Position numbers and translations under genes: made by a program. A stretch of 64,000 nucleotides of DNA. Origin: Kappaphycus alvarezii. Its lineage: Eukaryota > Rhodophyta > Florideophyceae > Gigartinales > Solieriaceae. The stretch covers positions 108,419-172,418 of the forward strand of contig NADL03000507.1 of assembly GCA_002205965.3 (NCBI GenBank), given 5' to 3'. The notes below the pieces were generated by a model, which was given only the letters and a program-made list of their open reading frames with translations, did not search any database and was not told the origin of the DNA. Positions 37,206 through 47,514 of the stretch are shown in pieces. Positions within the stretch are counted from its first letter, which is position 1, and each line of letters opens with the position of its first letter.

Positions 37206-39242
37206 GTGCTTCCCTTGTTACGTCAGCTGCAGAATGTAGGGCGCTTGTATGGATCAGCTTGGAAGACGAAATTGCTCGCTGGAACCGTTATTGCCGTCCA
37301 CATCGACATTGTAAGCGGTCGAAGGAGGAAGTCAGTGGAGGCAAGCTGGAAGATTCGTGACCGTCTCAAAACTGTCACGTTGAAGATTGTCAACATCAAA
37401 GCGGGGTTACCTCCAAAAGACGTCGTAGTGGAGGAAGGAACCGCTCAATTGCCAAACGAAGCGGCACATGAAGGTTTGGGCGCTCCTCAACCGTCTTCGT
37501 CGGCATCAGATGGGAATTCCGATGATTCCACGGCGCATCAATCAGATGCACCTGTTTTTTCTCATGGACGATCATGGACCAATCAGGAGGTTTTCACACC
37601 TATTAATGAAAATGTATCAGAGAAAAGCTGCAAAATAATTGGCTACTCTGGCAATACTCTCGCGTATGGCTGTGCTCCTCGAGATTTATCGCCATTTGAA
37701 TGCTTTATGAGCATGTTTCCGCTCCGTCACCTAACCGTCATGCGTCACCTTACAAATGATCGATTGAATGCCATTGGAAATCATCCCGTCTCGTCAGGAG
37801 AGATATTGAAGTTCTTTGGGATTCTCATACTTATGACAAGGTTTTCATTTTCAAACCGCCGCGACCTCTGGAGTGAATCTGGTTCGAAGTACATTCCAGC
37901 ACCAAGTTTTGGAAAGATCATGTCACGTAGAAGGTTTGAGCTGATTCTGGCAAACATTTGCTTCAGCCACACTTCTGAACGGGAGGAAAGGCCCTTGGAT
38001 GACTCGAGATGGTCTCTGGTAAGTGGATTTTTGAAGGCCATAAAATGACCACCGCAGGCAATATGTCACGCCATCTTCGCATATCTGCGTCGATGAAAGT
38101 ATTAGCAGATGGTATGGTCTCGGGGGAGATTGGATCAAAAAAGGACTCCCACATTACGTTGCCTATGACAGAAAGCCCGAAAATGGCTGCGAATCGAAGG
38201 CTTCTGCATGTGGCCAGTCTGGAATAATGTTTAGATTGGAGCTCGTGATGGGAAAAAGGGTGGCCTTCGGCGTGACTTCACAGAGCAATTCTGTCACACC
38301 ACCGCCCTTACACTTCGTCTTGTTCAACCTTGGCTGAAGACGGGTCGCGTCGTATGTGGGGATTCATTTTTTGCATCGGTGTCAACTGCGGAAGCCTAGA
38401 TGAGATATGGAACGAGATTTATTGGTGTGGTCAAGAATGCGGTTAAGGAATTTCCGATGCAACATTTGTCGTCACAGGAGCTCACGGAGCGCGGAGATCA
38501 TATCTCGATGGTTTCGAAGAATCCTGATACCAACAAATCTTTAATGGCTGTGTTGTGGATGGATAGAGAACGAAGATATTTCGTCAGCAGTTGCCATACA
38601 ACCAATCAGGGAACCCCAATTTGTAGGGAAAGATGGAGAACTGCTGATGGCGAGACAAGGAAAGTGGAATTCGAGATTTCAGTTCCAGATGTTGTGGAGA
38701 GGTACTACGACATGTGTTCCCAAGTCGATCGCCACAACAGATGTAGGCAAGATACTCTTGGAATTGAGAAGAAATTGGAAGTCAAAGATTGGTCGCTCAG
38801 GGTCAATTCCTCTCTCCTATCGATCATAATTGTTGATTCATTTTTACTATACAAGCATTCGTTTGGTCCAAGACTCTGCGTATCACAATCTAAGTTTTAT
38901 GAGATGCTTGCCGAAGAACTCATTGAGAATAAGTTTGATTCGAGATCACGTAGGGCATCTAACTGCTTACAAAATGAGGATGACAGTGATATATTGGAAC
39001 CTGTTCCAGGGATTGGAACTAATCTTGCTGCAACTAACAAGAAGAGGAAATTGAGTAACGGTGAGTATACTAACGCATCTTACCAAGGTCGCTGTCGAGT
39101 TTGTAAGGTCAGTAAGTCAAAATTTCTTTGTTCTACTTGGCGTGACAATGGGCTTGGTGATGTTTGTATCTGTCACGCGAGCACAAAAAGGTGTTGCTTC
39201 ATGGATCACGTGCGCGAGAAACACCATAGGGATCTCAATTAG
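37206..39242 (+). pseudogene. piggyBac-like DDD transposase, one frameshift and one stop
   Basis: The first part (to about 38040) has an acidic/Ser-rich N-terminus and the family block PFECFMSMFPLRHLTVMRHLT...GEILKFFGILILMTRF. A one-base shift at 38041 leads straight into NDHRRQYVTPSSHICVDES (first catalytic Asp near 38091) and WIKKGLPHYVAYDRKP. VVCGDSFFASVSTAEA carries the second Asp (near 38361), then a TAG at 38397. The frame continues through YYDMCSQVDRHNR (third Asp near 38727) to a Cys/His-rich C-terminus (CRVCKVSKS, FLCSTW, CICHASTKRCCF), like the cysteine-rich end-binding domain of piggyBac. The true start is unclear; an ATG at 37166 is in another frame. It cuts and pastes the element in the nucleus when intact. 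Confidence 0.88.
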
Positions 39243-39496
39243 GATTCCAAGGTGATATAAAATAGTGTGACTTTTTGTTTTAAAAGAAAAAATGATCAAT
39301 GAGTTCTATTTCTATAGCTCCCTACTGGTTGTACTTGCGTCACCTGACTTGCGAAGTTAGCTGCTGTCTATGGCGTACTGAATTACCCCTTTATGAGATG
39401 TCACCGTATTCTGTCTCATGTTCAAGTGGATGCCTAATGGCGCACTGAGACAGCAGCTTTTTCACAACCAGTCGAGTTCCCGTTGGAATTTTTGGG

Positions 39497-39590
39497 CTTC
39501 TTACAGAACCCCAGCGAGAATCGAACTCACAATCTCTGGGTCAGCAACCTATGATTCGCATCATAGGCAACCATCCCAGTGACGGATGCG
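39497..39590 (-). other. Possible tRNA-related (Pol III) sequence
   Basis: In minus sense GTGAGTTCGATTCTCGC forms a perfect T-arm-like stem-loop with a B-box-like core, preceded by a strong hairpin CCTATGATGCGAATCATAGG. A matching acceptor stem and a clear anticodon arm could not be found, so it is not called a tRNA; a tRNA-derived SINE fragment or chance are alternatives. Confidence 0.25.
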
Positions 39591-39668
39591 AGGAAGTGAC
39601 TGGGAGTATATAAAGTTGGAAGCTATTGCATCTTCAGTATGTCGCTGCACGTGGCCGACGTGGACCAC

Positions 39669-39750
39669 CCGGTTAGCACTTAGCTAGCAGTATAGTCGGA
39701 TCCTGCAGCGGACACCCGTTCTACTGATGCCATAAAGTTACCACGTCGGT
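39669..39750 (+). repeat. LINE-type 3' tail fragment
   Basis: CCGGTTAGCACTTAGC, then GTATAGTC, TCCTGCAG and ACACCCGTTCTACTGATGCC match the tail at 33786-33870 in order. It lies inside the noncoding part of the piggyBac-like element. Confidence 0.55.
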
Positions 39751-39916
39751 CAGTCGAACACTACTGTAAGTAACTCCTTACAGTGCAAATTTTTTACTAA
39801 TATTTATTGGGACAAAAAAAATTATTTGGCTACCGCAGTACAGTACTTCCTTTTTTTTGTCCTCATATGAGGACAAAGTGTGCCTCATATGAGGACAGCG
39901 CTTGGTCGGATAGACA

Positions 39917-40140
39917 CTAGCAGCAACGTCTGCATTCTTATTCTAATTCGTAGACGCCAGCACTGTACTCACTCGAACGCAGTCTGACTGAAAGTGCAAC
40001 CCAGGATATGATAGATGAATGTCCACGTAATATCCCACTCATCCACGTACGCATCGTGTATTGTCACAATATGGTGAACAACCTCCCTATACATGTACTG
40101 CGTTTCATTTGCATAAAAAAGTCTACACATAACGAAACAA
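39917..40140 (-). repeat. DIRS element A, left terminal repeat, part 2
   Basis: CTAGCAGCAACGTCTGCATTC and the following 50 bp match 44060-44120 nearly base for base. The left copy then has about 135 bp absent from the right copy, after which AAGTCTACACATAACGAAA is shared again (about 40119 and 44130). Confidence 0.8.
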
Positions 40141-40211
40141 TCCACATTAAAACACAAGGTGTGATCCACGGAGTGATGAGACATGATGACGCGGCGCGGT
40201 AACATGGAACA

Positions 40212-42230
40212 TTAAGACAACATCCCGCCGTCCGGGATGGAAACGGCTGCAGCAGACGGCAACGTCTGAGAGCCGAAAAGCCAGAACGAGGCGGCAGAAA
40301 CTTGAATAGATCGGTCAAAATGCAAGGAGGCCATGTCACTAGAATTGCTGCCCCATCCGAAGCGAGCAAGACGAACCTCAAGCGGTATTCCCATTAGAAC
40401 CTGTTCGGTATGGGACCCGATGCGCAATGAATGAGAGGTAAACTTTCCTCCAGCGGGAGCGACAATGGAAAGTGCGTGCAGACATAGGGTTAAGGCTTGA
40501 GTTGACTGACCACGCCTCCAGTCGGGGGCCTCCCCAGGAAGGCCAAAGTACCGAGCGTGGTGTCTGCGCAGCTCGTGCCAGCGGATGAGGAGGTCAGGGG
40601 GAGAAGGTAAAGAAGGTGAGCAACGATGATAGCAAACCAACGGAACGCGACTCGCAGATTGGCCTTTCACAATCGACAAACGGACTGACATAGACGACTC
40701 GTTAAAGGTGACATGGGCGGTTTGAACAGACATAACAGAACTTTCACGAAGTCCGTTAAAGATATAAGCAAATATGCAAGCCAAAGAGTCCCGTAATAAT
40801 GAAGGTGAGGAAGTCGACATCCGTAATTCCCAAATACGCTGTGCGATCGATGCCGAAATTCCACAACGAACTTCACGTTGGGGAAATTGTTCTTCCTCCC
40901 ACCGAGAATATGCTCGCAAGACGTGATCAACAAAGGGGAACCGGGGAACTTCAGAACCTGTCAACAAGAGCTGCATTTGCCGTACCGCACTAAGATACTG
41001 GGGGATGGAAGTAGAACCAACGTTACGACGTCCAGCTGTGCGTTCCAATGCTAGCCACCCAATAAAAGAGACAAGATGAGCTTCGGTGACAGGAATCGGG
41101 ACTCGGTTTTCCCCCGTACAGAATTCAAGCCATGCGCGCCATTGAGTGCTCCTAGTTTCCGCGGTTCTGTCGCTCCATGCGTATTGGACAACCAGGTCAG
41201 CCGACATGCGGGTCCCAGGAGTGGGAGCGCCACCGATAATGTGCTGAAGAGCGGCGGTTGACAACTGCATACGGGCCTCGGACCGCGTTATCATAGATTG
41301 ACCTCCACGAGAAGCAGACGCCATTACGGGTTCAGGCGTCGTTGTGCACTCCAGATTTCCTTCGGTGGGTGCGGTAGTCGAGCCCAACTCCGGGCCACAT
41401 GAATCGCTGCAGCGTGTCACGGTTGTCTCGGCCAGTATGGAATCAACAACACGGCAGGTGCCTTCGTCTGAGTGAGCTTCGTGACCGTCGGCCCGATCAG
41501 GTCTCCCGGGGGACACAGAACTCTGACCTGATCGCTCTCCGTCCATGGGGAACTCAGTTCCTGGTAACATTGACGTCGAAGGAAAACGGGGTGTTCGCCT
41601 AGAGGCCGGTATTTGAACGCGTCGAGGGGTGCGCGAAGACCAGCCATCACGGAACGCCGAAGCTGCCGACGAATCTGTAGGTCTCCACGGGGGAACCGTC
41701 GCGAGAGATTGTCGGCAAACTTGTTGGCCACAGAAGGCAGCCAATCGGTCTTTATTTGAATTCCAAGACGGTCGAGCACGGTTTTGAGTCGACGGAGCTC
41801 TTGCATCATAGGGCGACTGGCGGATACAAAGCTGTTGGCCACGTAGGTTACAGCCTGGTTGTCGGTGTGGACCAAAACATCTTTGCAATCCAGCTCTATT
41901 ATGCGACGGCCGAGTGGACTTGACAGGAGCAACCGAATAGCTTTCAGCTCGCGAAGTGTGATTGATTTGGCACGGTCTCTCCAGGTCCAGATACTCTGAG
42001 CTGCATATTCTCCTTTCACGCCCGGTCGCATATCCGACGTATATAGGGTCCCCCCGTACCCAACATCCGCCGCGTCCGTGTGCAAGGAGGCACGTGGGGT
42101 GAATGGAGTGATACACCTCCCGTCCAACTCCGACTGACTGAGGCGATGCCAAAATTGGACGTCGCGGATACTTTGGTGAGACAGTCGACAACGTCCCCTC
42201 GAGTCCTTCTTGGGGGACGATAGATCCCAA
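40212..42230 (-). CDS. DIRS element A tyrosine recombinase
   Basis: A long open frame whose C-terminal 340 residues are a tyrosine recombinase of the DIRS/PAT type: an N-terminal SAM-like domain (AWSDRTAETRSTQWRAWLEFC), the first catalytic Arg in FNGLRESSVMS, and the HSLRIG box with His-x-x-Arg near residue 610. The position expected for the nucleophilic Tyr reads LHFDRS, whereas the related copy at 57717 reads LYFDRT, so the Tyr seems replaced by His. The upstream half overlaps the RNase H gene by about 0.8 kb in another frame and may be partly non-functional coding. The enzyme would integrate circular DNA copies without making target duplications. The start is uncertain. Confidence 0.75.
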   Translation of the reverse strand: MGSIVPQEGLEGTLSTVSPKYPRRPILASPQSVGVGREVYHSIHPTCLLAHGRGGCWVRGDPIYVGYATGRERRICSSEYLDLERPCQINHTSRAESYSVAPVKSTRPSHNRAGLQRCFGPHRQPGCNLRGQQLCIRQSPYDARAPSTQNRARPSWNSNKDRLAAFCGQQVCRQSLATVPPWRPTDSSAASAFRDGWSSRTPRRVQIPASRRTPRFPSTSMLPGTEFPMDGERSGQSSVSPGRPDRADGHEAHSDEGTCRVVDSILAETTVTRCSDSCGPELGSTTAPTEGNLECTTTPEPVMASASRGGQSMITRSEARMQLSTAALQHIIGGAPTPGTRMSADLVVQYAWSDRTAETRSTQWRAWLEFCTGENRVPIPVTEAHLVSFIGWLALERTAGRRNVGSTSIPQYLSAVRQMQLLLTGSEVPRFPFVDHVLRAYSRWEEEQFPQREVRCGISASIAQRIWELRMSTSSPSLLRDSLACIFAYIFNGLRESSVMSVQTAHVTFNESSMSVRLSIVKGQSASRVPLVCYHRCSPSLPSPPDLLIRWHELRRHHARYFGLPGEAPDWRRGQSTQALTLCLHALSIVAPAGGKFTSHSLRIGSHTEQVLMGIPLEVRLARFGWGSNSSDMASLHFDRSIQVSAASFWLFGSQTLPSAAAVSIPDGGMLS

Positions 42231-43313
42231 TAAAGGGATCGCGAATAAAACCTAGACCAGGGCATTGGAAACGTAAGCGAGACACATACGCCACAGAAAG
42301 ACATGATGGCCTTTCTCGTGACAGACCTGCGCCCATTGCGGACTTCCTTCAGTATGTGCCCCGCAAGCTTCCTTACTTTCCGTAGTTTGCGGGGAGCGAC
42401 GTAGAACTTCATTTCTATAGAGTCCACGAAGACTCCGAGATGTTCCACTCGAGTCGCTCCTTCCCACTCGCCTTTGTCCACTTGTCGAATAAGTCCGAGC
42501 GTCTTCATTAAAATCTCGATTCTTGTGCGAGCCCTTTGACAATGGAGACGTGTGGAAACAACTCCATAATGAGCTGGGGCCAAAAGGAAGTCGTCCAAGT
42601 ACGCGAGGACGCGGTAGCCGAACCGACGAGGCTCCTGGACGAACGGGGACATAAGTCTTGTAAACCATAAAGCTGAAGGACCCCAGCCAAACGGTAACGC
42701 GATACACTGATAGTACCGTCCGGAATAACGGAACAAGAACCAATCCCGCATAGATGGATGGAGCCGAAGGTGGCGATATCCCTTCTTGATGTCGAACGAC
42801 AGGAAGTGGTCCCGTTCCTGGATCGAAGCAGCAAACTCCGGCAGAGTCTCCATCCTCACAGAACCCTTGTTCCAGTGCTTAATTTTGAACGCTCAAGTTG
42901 ACGACAAACCTGCCCTTGATCCCTTCTTCGACTTCGTGCCAGACAGTGAATGCGGAAGATATGACTGCCCCATTGGCCTGGGCCCTTCGTGCGTGGGAAG
43001 CCGAAACCTCCCTGTATATGCCCAACTCGATACCTTCTTTGAGGTCCGCGAGGGCAAACGCGCGGTCCTCTTCGGTCTGTGGGATATCTCCGAGCTCGAT
43101 ACCCTCCCCCGGTACGAACGGACGTTCCGGGGCGTCGAAGATCTTAAACTGGATTGCTCTGCAAAGAAACTTCGAGCATCCCAGCTGGCGCCACGCTTCG
43201 ACACAACGGTGAGTCGAATACCATAGCGCCTTGTCTCTCTTATACCTACTTCTTGCCGGCGGCATCACCCTTGCTACTGCCCCCTGCGCGCTTCGTGGCG
43301 TTCTGGGCTCCAA
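41417..43313 (-). pseudogene. DIRS element A reverse transcriptase/RNase H, one frameshift
   Basis: The first part (42879-43313) holds the N-terminal lead and GRFVVNLS. A one-base insertion near 42875 breaks the frame before KGSVRMETLPEFAASIQ. The rest (to 41417) contains SFDIKKGYRHLRLHP, ALPFGWGPSALWFT, YLDDFLLAP with the catalytic Asp pair, then RNase H (SLHTDAADVGYGGTL, ELKAIRLLL, LVHTDNQAV, NKFADNLSR) and a C-terminal extension ending KAPAVLLIPYWPRQP. Domain order and the following recombinase frame identify a DIRS-order element. Confidence 0.87.
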
Positions 43314-43932
43314 GAGTGGCTACCGCCTTCATCGATTGTGTTGTGAAATGGGAGTCTAACTTCTCCATAGGTTCGGCCAGGTTGTCTGCGAAGGAGATGG
43401 AAGAGCTCTGCTCCAAAGTGGGGACTACAAGCTTTGCGTACGCCGGGTCCCTTGCGGCGAGTTTGTAGAACTCACACCGTAATCCTGTCACTCGAAGCCC
43501 ATAGCGTATTGATATGGCCGCCCAAAGATCGAAAACCTTCGCTTCTTCGTCTTCTTTCGCAGAAATAGCATCACCCCTCATAGAAATTGCGATCTCGTGG
43601 AAGTACATCCAGTACCCCACCGCATTGATGTAATTAGCTTCGTACTCGAAGACCCCCCTAAGACTCGAATGGATCTCCACACCTTTTCTTAGAGACCATT
43701 CTTTGTGCTCGAAGAAACCTCCATCGAATGCGGCCATCCTCGGGCCGCTCTCATAGGAGTAATTCGTCAATCCCAGCTCCTTGTCATCTCGACAACGCCT
43801 TGCAATTTTCGCGTAAGTCTAAACGACCAATGCGTCGATTCCAACTTCTCCTATGGTACTCCCTTTCGAAACCTTCTTAGCTTTAGCCAAGAACTCATCC
43901 ACCTCCAGCGATATATTCCTTAAGGATTCCAT
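43246..43932 (-). pseudogene. DIRS element A Gag-like protein, one stop codon
   Basis: An ATG at 43930-43932 opens a frame with a TAG at codon 38 (43819-43821), then 174 further residues. It aligns along its length with the intact 207-residue protein at 60802-61425 (shared YEPGP/YESGP, FDGGFFEHKEW versus FTGGLFDHREW, RCEFYKLAARDP versus RAEFYKLAANDP). First gene of the element, likely structural; no zinc knuckle. Confidence 0.75.
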
Positions 43933-44030
43933 AATTCTTCTTGGTCAGGTAAACAAACCTGAACTCGGCCTGGTAACTTTTGGCCAACTAGAAACAGGGC
44001 CTACCGCCAAGTGATGGGGACTCTCTGGAA

Positions 44031-44146
44031 AGAGAGAGGCATGACCGTTTGTTTGCACTCTAGCAGCAACGTCTGCATTCTTATTCTAATTCGTAGACGC
44101 CAGCACTGTACTCACTCGAATGATAAACAAGTCTACACATAACGAA
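44031..44146 (-). repeat. DIRS element A, right terminal repeat (piggyBac empty site)
   Basis: Same sequence and orientation as 36913-36947 plus 39917-40140 but without the transposon and without about 135 bp. Shows the uninterrupted target TTTGCACTCTAGCAGCAACG at 44052-44071. Confidence 0.85.
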
Positions 44147-44389
44147 AGGATATTTCTTCTTAAACGTCCCGCTCAGTTTGAAATAAAATTAAAATGAACA
44201 GAATTAGAGTTGAGCGAGCTGCATGTATGCTGATTTTCCCTTTACTTTTCTACGAACTCTAAAATCATTGCATGTTCAGTCATGTTTAAAAGTCCAGCAC
44301 CTAATTCAACAGAAGTAGTAAAATCCATGACCGTTGGTGCTCCATAAACTGTATCTCTGAGAATATTTGGCCATGGGGGTTGGGGGGTT

Positions 44390-44537
44390 AATTTACTATG
44401 GTAGGTATGTGGGTTGGTACCCAGTAAATTTGTACCGGAACGTAGATATCGGATCATGGTCAAGCCAATTGTGAAACCGTACAATGCATTGAAAACTGTA
44501 GATGGCACTCCAATCTACCAGAAGGTGGAAGGGAGAC
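44390..44537 (+). repeat. Inverted arm of the pogo-like element, left
   Basis: The inverse of 46731-46878 by eye at roughly 85 percent identity. It includes the translated words VDGTPIYQKVEGRP read on the plus strand. Confidence 0.75.
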
Positions 44538-44849
44538 CATATTTGGCCAATTTCGTCCGTTTCCACAGCACAAAATAGCTAAGCCAAGCAGGCAAATCTT
44601 AATAATTAAAAATTGAAGAACTGTGGTAGCCTATTGAGACAAGGTTCATATAGACAACCTTCGGATGGAGCCCAAAACCAAACAAAACCAAATTCAACGG
44701 CATAACATGGGGGCTTGGCCCGTAAAAAAGAACTCCAATTTTAATGATCAAGACTACCTTAATCACCAGCAATGAGAGGAACGGATACGAAAATCAGCCT
44801 CTGACGGAGCCAATGAGCTTCGCGAGTTTTGCCTAATCGTTTGCGCCTC

Positions 44850-46771
44850 CTGCATTAGTGTTCAGCGAGAACCATCAGGCGATCGAGGTCCGCTTTGAGT
44901 TCTTTGTATGCCGCACATTCGTCAGATTCCATCCGCTGCTTGACTTTAGATCCCTTTTGTAGTCACTCCTGCTCACGTTTCTTCAATGCGCCCAAAACAG
45001 CGTCACTTCTAAAATGCGCATTTGAGCTAGTCTTGATCGAAAATTGTCGCTACTCCTTAACATCCGCATCTCTCGGCAGAAAGCAGCCCCTACGTCTGTT
45101 AGCCATGGCCAATGCCTCCTCTGACACAACGGAGGCGAACTATGTATCATTAAACACGCGATCTAAAGGGCGTGAATTTGTAGTGCGTAAAGAGGATCCC
45201 CGACACCACCATTGATAAAACCATCAATAATATTTGGCGCTACAAATGATCGTGCGTATGGGTTGCGAATACATAAGCTGACTTAAAATGAGTTCAGGAG
45301 CTTCTTTTGTCTAGCTTCTGCGTGCAGTTGAATTTGCAAAAAAAGACGTGTAGGAATTAAGGAACAGTTACGTTTAACGGTTGCAACTCATGATACGTGT
45401 GCGCAGGAAGTGCCATTATAATTTCCCGATTTCCCGGAAAAGATTCAAAGTTTTGTACTGTATGTGTGCAACATAACCATCCAAAACAGGTATCAAATGC
45501 TGCGATTTCGCTCGAAATTCTTTTGACTCCTCTAAAAACATTTTTGCCCACTGATATGTTATATCAATATCTGTGCCCGGAACCAGGCGATGGAAAAGAT
45601 AGAAATCCACGAGAATGGAGTACAACAACTCTGAAAATCCACAAACAACTCAAAAATGGGAAAGCTTTCCAGGATAAATCACTACTGGCTTGGACGCTCG
45701 ACCATCTGCTGATATAACGGGAATGATAGTAACCCTATTTAAATCTACTTTTGTTTTCACTGTGCGTTGTACGAGATGTTGTCTTTTTGACCTAACTCCT
45801 TTGGAAAGCGCAAGGCTAACCATTTTCTCGAAGGACATCCCCGATTGATCCATATTAAAAACTTATTTCGGATCCTTGAAGTTGTACCTGTCCATCGTGG
45901 CCTGCACTCTGGAAAAATGTTCTGCTACATGTGCTCGAGTGAGGGCATCCATTCTAGGGTCTTCAACTTGTCTCATGCTTCCGTAACTCAAATAATTTCG
46001 CACCATGAAGTTGGTAACGTACTTAACTGATGGTCGGTTGTTTTTGAAATTAATTTTGATCCGCTTATTAGAAGTAAGCATTTAAATGTGGTCTTGGACA
46101 ATATCCATGACTCCTAGCTTGGTCAGAGGTGTGTAAATCTCAGCGAAGTACCTCAATGCCCTTGCGACGACTTTCTCATGGTGTGGAGGGACGGACTGCG
46201 TGCACCTCGGTTTACACCTCACGAAATGCATATCCGTGGGACTCGTAGGCTGAGAATCAGGGGTATTCTTGCTCCACGACTCGTAAGCATTGCGAGACAC
46301 CATGCCTCCGATATCATGTTGCTTTGCGAGATCGCTCCATGTGGTCTTTTCGCCGTACTCCCGTTGGAAGAGTGCTTCCTGAATGCAGCGACATTCTGTA
46401 TCTGAGTCGCTGGTCATATCTGTTGTATGATGAGCGAGGGGAAGGAGGTAGGTACATTGGATATTATATAATGCAGAAAATGCTGGGCAATATTCGTAGG
46501 TATGGCACCCATCGGATTGGGGTTGGGCTTCCGTTTCGATTATATCTCCCAGTTCACGGGAAATTTCAACAACGCTTGGAGGATGGCATCCGGCGGCGTT
46601 CTCCGTCGTCAAGGAACTCGCGAGAACCGTTGCCACCCGCGCAATGGAACGGTTTTCGAAGGTTAGAGCCATTCTTTTACAGCGGCACTCCGCTTTGACA
46701 GTAACCTCCAATGCCGCTTGTTTGCTGGCTGGCCTCCCTTCCACCTTCTGGTAGATTGGAGTGCCATCCAC
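44850..46771 (-). pseudogene. pogo/Tigger-like DDE transposase, decayed
   Basis: In minus sense: an N-terminal region from 46771 with VDGTPIYQKVEGRPASKQ and an HTH-like part (LAKQHDIGGMVSRNAYESW), a stop at 46079, a stretch to 45863, another stop, then FNMDQSGMSF (first catalytic Asp, about 45847), VTIIPVISADG and a PVVIYPGK block, LIPVLDGYVAH (second Asp, about 45496), LPAHTYHELQPLNV (about 45380, where the third Asp of the usual LQPLDV is Asn) and a Lys/Glu-rich C-terminus to about 44850. The order and motifs match the DDE_1 superfamily used by pogo/Tigger and related elements. At least four stops make it non-functional. Confidence 0.75.
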
Positions 46772-46878
46772 AGCTTTCGACGCATCGTACGGTTTCGCAA
46801 TTGGCTTGACAATGATACGATATCAACGCTTTGGTACAAATTTACTGGATACCAACCCACATATCCACCACAGTAAAT
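46731..46878 (-). repeat. Inverted arm of the pogo-like element, right
   Basis: Partner of 44390-44537. This arm contains the 5' coding part of the transposase, so the arms are not simple terminal repeats. Confidence 0.75.
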
Positions 46879-46989
46879 TAACCCCCCATTTACACTTTGG
46901 TAGAAAGTGAGGTTGAACTTATGGTAGTGGTGTTCAAGGCGAGCAAAGTGGGAGAACATGGGGAATACAGACCAGTAATCCAATTGTTT

Positions 46990-47509
46990 AATTTATTATT
47001 TTTGTTGAATTAGGTGTATGAATTTTACAACGTAGTTAGTATCTGGATAATTACGGAACTTAGTTGTACGTGAACCACCCAAACCCCCCTATAATTTGAG
47101 AGTCGACCCTCTTTGTCAGTCAGACATTTGTATTTTGTGACAGAATCTTTTGTGTAAAATGGCTTGATTTGGTGAACGCTATTCGCGTTTGCAGGTATAC
47201 GTCCCGTTAATTAAATTGCCTGCTAGTGCTTTTCCTTAAACTCCCTTGCCAAGAAACGAGCAAAACCAGAAAAAGTTGCGCACCGTGCGACGTCATGCCT
47301 TAAAGCATTATAGCCCTTCTCGAGATTATGTGCGTATTCATGAATATCAGATAGCAGCCCCTTAAGATTTGCTGTAGCAAAACGGTGTACAATAGCAGCA
47401 TTGCTGACTTTGCGCAGAGTAGACGCACAATAACACTCAAAATTCAGTTTTCGGAGGAGTTTGTATACCACAAGCTCCTTAGAGCTTTTAATAACTCTGC
47501 CCTAAGCTT
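46990..47509. other. No gene recognised
   Basis: About 500 bp between the pogo-like element and the gypsy LTR; short frames only. Confidence 0.4.
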
Positions 47510-47514
47510 GATAT

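Larger units (their letters stand above)
36948..39916 (+). mobile_element. piggyBac-like transposon inserted at CTAG
   Basis: A 2969-bp insertion with defined ends. The left end reads TGTCTATTGGACC, the right end in inverse TGTCTATCCGACC, and both lead into the palindrome TGTCCTCATATGAGGA (left at about 36964; right twice, at about 39859 and 39880). Both sides are flanked by CTAG (36944-36947 and 39917-39920). The sister terminal repeat of the host DIRS element at 44031-44146 shows the uninterrupted site with a single CTAG (44060-44063). It encodes a piggyBac-like transposase. The 3' noncoding part (39243-39858) has no recognised gene. Confidence 0.9.

Noticed and set aside
39497..39590. tRNA gene
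   Set aside because: T-arm is good but no pairing acceptor stem or standard anticodon arm; kept only as a low-confidence tRNA-like feature.
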